From positions 31,947-95,946 of the forward strand of contig SECP01000035.1 in NCBI GenBank assembly GCA_004193285.1: a DNA stretch of 64,000 nucleotides. The letters are read 5' to 3'. Within the stretch, counting starts at the first letter, position 1, and every line of letters begins with the position of its first letter. Shown piece after piece: positions 61,406-64,000 of this stretch. The DNA is from Myxococcales bacterium (GTDB lineage: Bacteria > Myxococcota_A > Polyangia > Polyangiales > Polyangiaceae). The translations under genes were made by a program, and so were the position numbers. The notes beneath the pieces were generated by a model. That model made no database searches. It had not been told where the DNA came from and was given only the letters and a program-made list of their open reading frames with translations.

Positions 61406-61956
61406 AGAGTAGCTACGCCTTGCTCTTGGCGCTCTCGCTGGCGGCGTGGGTGGCGGTGGCGCTCCTGGCGCGGGCCCGAGCGCGGCGCATCGACCGACTG
61501 CTGTCCGAGCCCGACGACAGCAAGCTCTGCCTGGGTGTTTTCGAGCGGCTGCGCGAGACGCGAGACGAAAGCGTTAGCGCCGCTGCCTGGCCCGAGCACG
61601 AGCGCGTCGTCGCCCTGGCCATCGAGACGAGCGCCATCATCGGCAACGGTGGCTTTTCCTTCTTGTTCGGCTCGGAGCTCGCCGTCGATCCCACCTATTT
61701 ACTCAGCTTGCGGGCACTCGACGCAGTGAAGGCAGAAGCGGCGGCCCGCGCCTACCGGGACGCGCTAGAGCTATTTCCGAAAGGCTCCGTGCCCGCCGAT
61801 CTCGAGCACCGCCGCCGCGCGATCGAGGAGCTCGACGAAGCGCAGCTGGCCGAGATCGATCGCCGGTTTCTGTACGCTCAGGACGAGCTCTATGGTGACG
61901 TCGCCGCTTACATCCGCGCCCACCGCGCCGCCTTCGAGGCCGCGTGGAAAGGCTAG
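61402..61956 (+). CDS. DUF4375 (DMP19-like) membrane-anchored protein
   Basis: 184 aa. One N-terminal membrane helix (about 5-24), then a helical domain with ALAIETSAIIGNGGFSFLF and a following LLSLRALDAVKAEAAARAY, matching the DUF4375/DMP19 pattern in which NGGF is conserved. The molecular role is unknown. Coupled to the methyltransferase by start-stop overlap, so the two probably work together. Confidence 0.65.
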   Translation: MKSSYALLLALSLAAWVAVALLARARARRIDRLLSEPDDSKLCLGVFERLRETRDESVSAAAWPEHERVVALAIETSAIIGNGGFSFLFGSELAVDPTYLLSLRALDAVKAEAAARAYRDALELFPKGSVPADLEHRRRAIEELDEAQLAEIDRRFLYAQDELYGDVAAYIRAHRAAFEAAWKG

Positions 61957-61982
61957 CGAGCTCGCGATGATGTGCGCGGCCG

Positions 61983-62669
61983 CTAGCCGGCAATGCGTGG
62001 ATGTCCGCGCATTTTGCACTCAAAGAGGCGACGCAAATCCGCTTCCTCACGAATGAAGTAGGGCATCACCACCATGAGGCTGCGTTCGGGAGCGCCCGCA
62101 CCCGCGGGCAGCCCGAGAACGACCGGCTGCTGCTCACCGACCACCACCGTCGTGTGCACGCGGCGATGCTCGGGAATGCTCCAGGCTTCGGCAGGAGTGC
62201 CCAGCGGTGGCGCAGGAGCCAGATCCACCTCGAGACGCAGCGCGCCGGCGGTTTCCGCGCGCGCCGTCAACCGGAGGTCCCAGCGCTGAGGGGCGTCAGC
62301 ATGGGCTCGGATTGGTGCTGACTGCGGCGCATCCCAAGGCAGTGTGCTCGGGACTTCGTTCTCGACGATGATGTGCGTCAGGCTCTGGACCACGAGGCTC
62401 GGATCATCGAACGGACCGCTCCGACCCGGCGAGCTCAATGGGGGCAGCGGGCGGTCGGGCTGGCCGGTGAGCCGCGCAATCTCCAGAAGCACACGACGGG
62501 GCGGCACCGAGCTGGCGCTCCGCGAGCCCAGGAGCTCGGTACAGCGCTGGCCGAGCTGCGCGCGTGACGCAGGCATCGGCATGTCCGACGGAGCCGACTT
62601 GGCGGGGGCGTGACACCCGCCAAACCACAGCGCCGCCATGAATAGCCCGACCCGCGACCCGCTCGACAT
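61983..62669 (-). CDS. Hypothetical lipoprotein
   Basis: 228 aa. Signal with lipobox FGGC near residue 19. No family recognised. The C-terminal half is beta-rich: LRLTARAETAGALRLEVDLAP and HTTVVVGEQQPVVLGLP resemble the short beta motifs of secretin or type II/IV pilus accessory proteins, but this is weak. Stands alone; convergent with the DUF4375 gene. Confidence 0.5.
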   Translation of the reverse strand: MSSGSRVGLFMAALWFGGCHAPAKSAPSDMPMPASRAQLGQRCTELLGSRSASSVPPRRVLLEIARLTGQPDRPLPPLSSPGRSGPFDDPSLVVQSLTHIIVENEVPSTLPWDAPQSAPIRAHADAPQRWDLRLTARAETAGALRLEVDLAPAPPLGTPAEAWSIPEHRRVHTTVVVGEQQPVVLGLPAGAGAPERSLMVVMPYFIREEADLRRLFECKMRGHPRIAG

Positions 62670-62771
62670 GCCCCAGCCTTAGCAGCTCGCCGGCTGCCTT
62701 GCACCGAGATGTCAACGGGACCGGGTATCGCGCTTGCCGCAGCCTCCCGCGCTGATCCAGCCGCCGGAACG

Positions 62772-63836
62772 TCAGAGCGGGCCGCAGTTGGGGGCTCGGG
62801 TGATGCTCCCGAGGTGATAGACGCCGTCGCTGGTGAGGAAGCGTGGGTCGTCTGCCCAGCCGAGGGCGACGACGTTCGTTACGCCGTAGTTGGCCGCGAA
62901 GTTCTGGTAGCCCGAGCCCCAGCACCACAGGGTGCCGTTGCTGCGCAGGCTGCACATGTTTCCGTCGCCGGGCGAGATATCCACGATCTGTGACAGCGCG
63001 GTCGTCGCGTTCTCCAAGACCGGTGTCGGAGAGATGATCGGTGTCGTGGTGTTCCCGATCCCGATCGTGCCAAAAGAGTTCTGCCCCCAGCAGCGAACGC
63101 CGGTGCCCTCGAGCGCGCAGCTCATGTCGTAGTTGGTCGTCGAACCGACGATGACCTTGGAGGGATTCGTGACGCCACTGACCTTGACCGGATACTGGCG
63201 ATTCGTGGTGTCTCCGAGACCGAGCGTGTTGGCAGTGTTGCGGCCCCAGCACCAAACCTCGTTCCCGGATGACCCGGTACGAATGACGCACGAGTCGCGC
63301 CCGTTCGTCGCGGCTTGCACGACCCCCGATAGGGCGATCGTACCGTTCGTGGTGATGGCTTGCGCGTACGGCGAGTTGAGTGCTGTTCCGTTATTGACGG
63401 TCCAGGTGACGCGGCCCCAGCAATAGAGATTGCCGTCGACCGTCGTCGCACAAGGGGCGGCGACGCTGGCACCGGGGTAGTCAGCGATGGCCATCGCCTT
63501 CACGTTCGTGAGGGCGGTGCCGGCCGCGGTCAACACCTTGGTAGCGCGGTACAGGGCGCCGTTGGTGTCCGTCGCGCCGTTGCCGAGCTGCCCGTAAGTG
63601 TTGCCGGCAGCTGCCGTACGCCAACAGTAGACAGAGCGGTCGGCCACCACGGCGCACCCGAAGTTGGGTCCGCCCGCGATGTCGATGACGTTCTGGAGCG
63701 GCAGATCCGTGGTGTCGTTCAGCACGGGGCGCTGAGCTCCGTTGCTGCCGGCGGCCTGCGCGAGGGCGACGCCATCGACTCGGAGGATGTAGCTGCCGAA
63801 CACGGCCTTCACGCAACTGCAGCTCTTCTGTGACAA
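62772..63836 (-). CDS. RCC1-repeat protein (5' end uncertain)
   Basis: At least 354 aa from TTG 63836; the frame stays open to 63932, reading CGTLGAQCCAGPADACVEDL upstream, so the real start is farther on. RCC1-like blades recur: GCAVVADRSVYCWR, NLYCWGRVTW, NEVWCWGRNTANTLGLGDTTN, GVRCWGQNSFGTIGIGNTT and GTLWCWGSG. It should form a propeller, probably secreted as in other myxobacterial RCC1 proteins. Just upstream the sequence folds back as a 90-bp inverted repeat and a stop appears, so the N-terminus is either missing or garbled by assembly. Confidence 0.75.
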   Translation of the reverse strand: MSQKSCSCVKAVFGSYILRVDGVALAQAAGSNGAQRPVLNDTTDLPLQNVIDIAGGPNFGCAVVADRSVYCWRTAAAGNTYGQLGNGATDTNGALYRATKVLTAAGTALTNVKAMAIADYPGASVAAPCATTVDGNLYCWGRVTWTVNNGTALNSPYAQAITTNGTIALSGVVQAATNGRDSCVIRTGSSGNEVWCWGRNTANTLGLGDTTNRQYPVKVSGVTNPSKVIVGSTTNYDMSCALEGTGVRCWGQNSFGTIGIGNTTTPIISPTPVLENATTALSQIVDISPGDGNMCSLRSNGTLWCWGSGYQNFAANYGVTNVVALGWADDPRFLTSDGVYHLGSITRAPNCGPL

Positions 63837-63867
63837 GCACTGTAAATCTTCGACGCACGCGTCGGCA
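63778..63867. repeat. 90-bp inverted repeat, left arm
   Basis: Perfect reverse complement of 63911-64000, with a 43-base spacer (63868-63910). It is coding sequence of the RCC1-repeat gene. The repeat is cut by the window end and may be longer. Confidence 0.95.
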
Positions 63868-63910
63868 GGGCCCGCGCAACACTGCGCGCCCAGCGTTCCG
63901 CACGTGGCCG

Positions 63911-64000
63911 TGCCGACGCGTGCGTCGAAGATTTACAGTGCTTGTCACAGAAGAGCTGCAGTTGCGTGAAGGCCGTGTTCGGCAGCTACATCCTCCGAGT
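63911..64000. repeat. 90-bp inverted repeat, right arm
   Basis: Reverse copy of 63778-63867, reaching the last base of the window. Read on the minus strand it puts a TAA (63933-63935) upstream of the RCC1 frame. Confidence 0.95.

Overview
The window is GC-rich chromosomal DNA of a myxobacterium-like organism (Myxococcota, probably Polyangiales). This is inferred from gene style: eukaryote-like Ser/Thr kinase with a DUF4388 tail, many lipoproteins with odd domain mixes, an OmpA protein with thrombospondin-type-3 repeats, myxobacterial Cys-rich repeat lipoproteins and frequent GTG starts. No 16S rRNA is present, so the taxon cannot be fixed.

Layout. 1-16.1 kb is ordinary core and accessory chromosome: manA, a VanW-type wall protein, an HDOD-GGDEF diguanylate cyclase, moaD, a divergent RNase HII-like protein translationally coupled to a MATE exporter, MscS, transhydrogenase sthA, a Ser/Thr kinase and a metallophosphatase fused to a multihaem cytochrome. 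16.1-18.3 kb holds a REP-associated (Y1) transposase gene and, just upstream of it, 21 tandem copies of a 45-bp unit built on a 12-bp palindrome. 18.3-23 kb encodes envelope proteins (MlaD-type MCE protein, CAP-domain lipoprotein, OmpA-TSP3 protein). 23.1-26.9 kb is the conserved rpmH-rnpA-yidD-yidC-jag cluster, with rpmG divergent; rpmG and rpmH are small genes read directly from the sequence. 27-29 kb carries an LpoB-like/COG3014 lipoprotein pair. 29-32 kb has two NTF2-fold proteins and a haloalkane-dehalogenase-like lipoprotein divergent from a LysR regulator. 32.3-40.6 kb is a minus-strand cluster: M48 protease, CDF metal exporter, YbjN-like protein, PspA and a CBM9-like periplasmic protein.

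42.3-51.5 kb: two tRNA-Ser genes, the second of which carries an 8.9-kb genomic island bounded by a 30-bp direct repeat of the tRNA 3' end. The island holds a frameshifted tyrosine integrase, a broken DUF1592-type gene, and intact secreted proteins (CBM3 with Cys-rich repeats, beta-helix/FG-GAP, PQQ-like propeller). A second integrase tail, with an inverted ~50-bp segment, lies just outside the right repeat. The element looks immobile and decaying, while its extracellular cargo is kept.

52-58 kb is a compact four-gene operon: HPt-containing histidine kinase, TonB-dependent receptor, YfiR protein and sugar-type periplasmic binding protein, with no ABC permease, ATPase or response regulator. 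It reads as a sensory unit more than a transporter. 58-64 kb has a lipoprotein pseudogene, hypothetical lipoproteins, a methyltransferase, a DUF4375 protein and an RCC1-repeat protein. The window ends in a perfect 90-bp inverted repeat that duplicates the start of the RCC1 gene in reverse, either a real fold-back or an assembly artefact.
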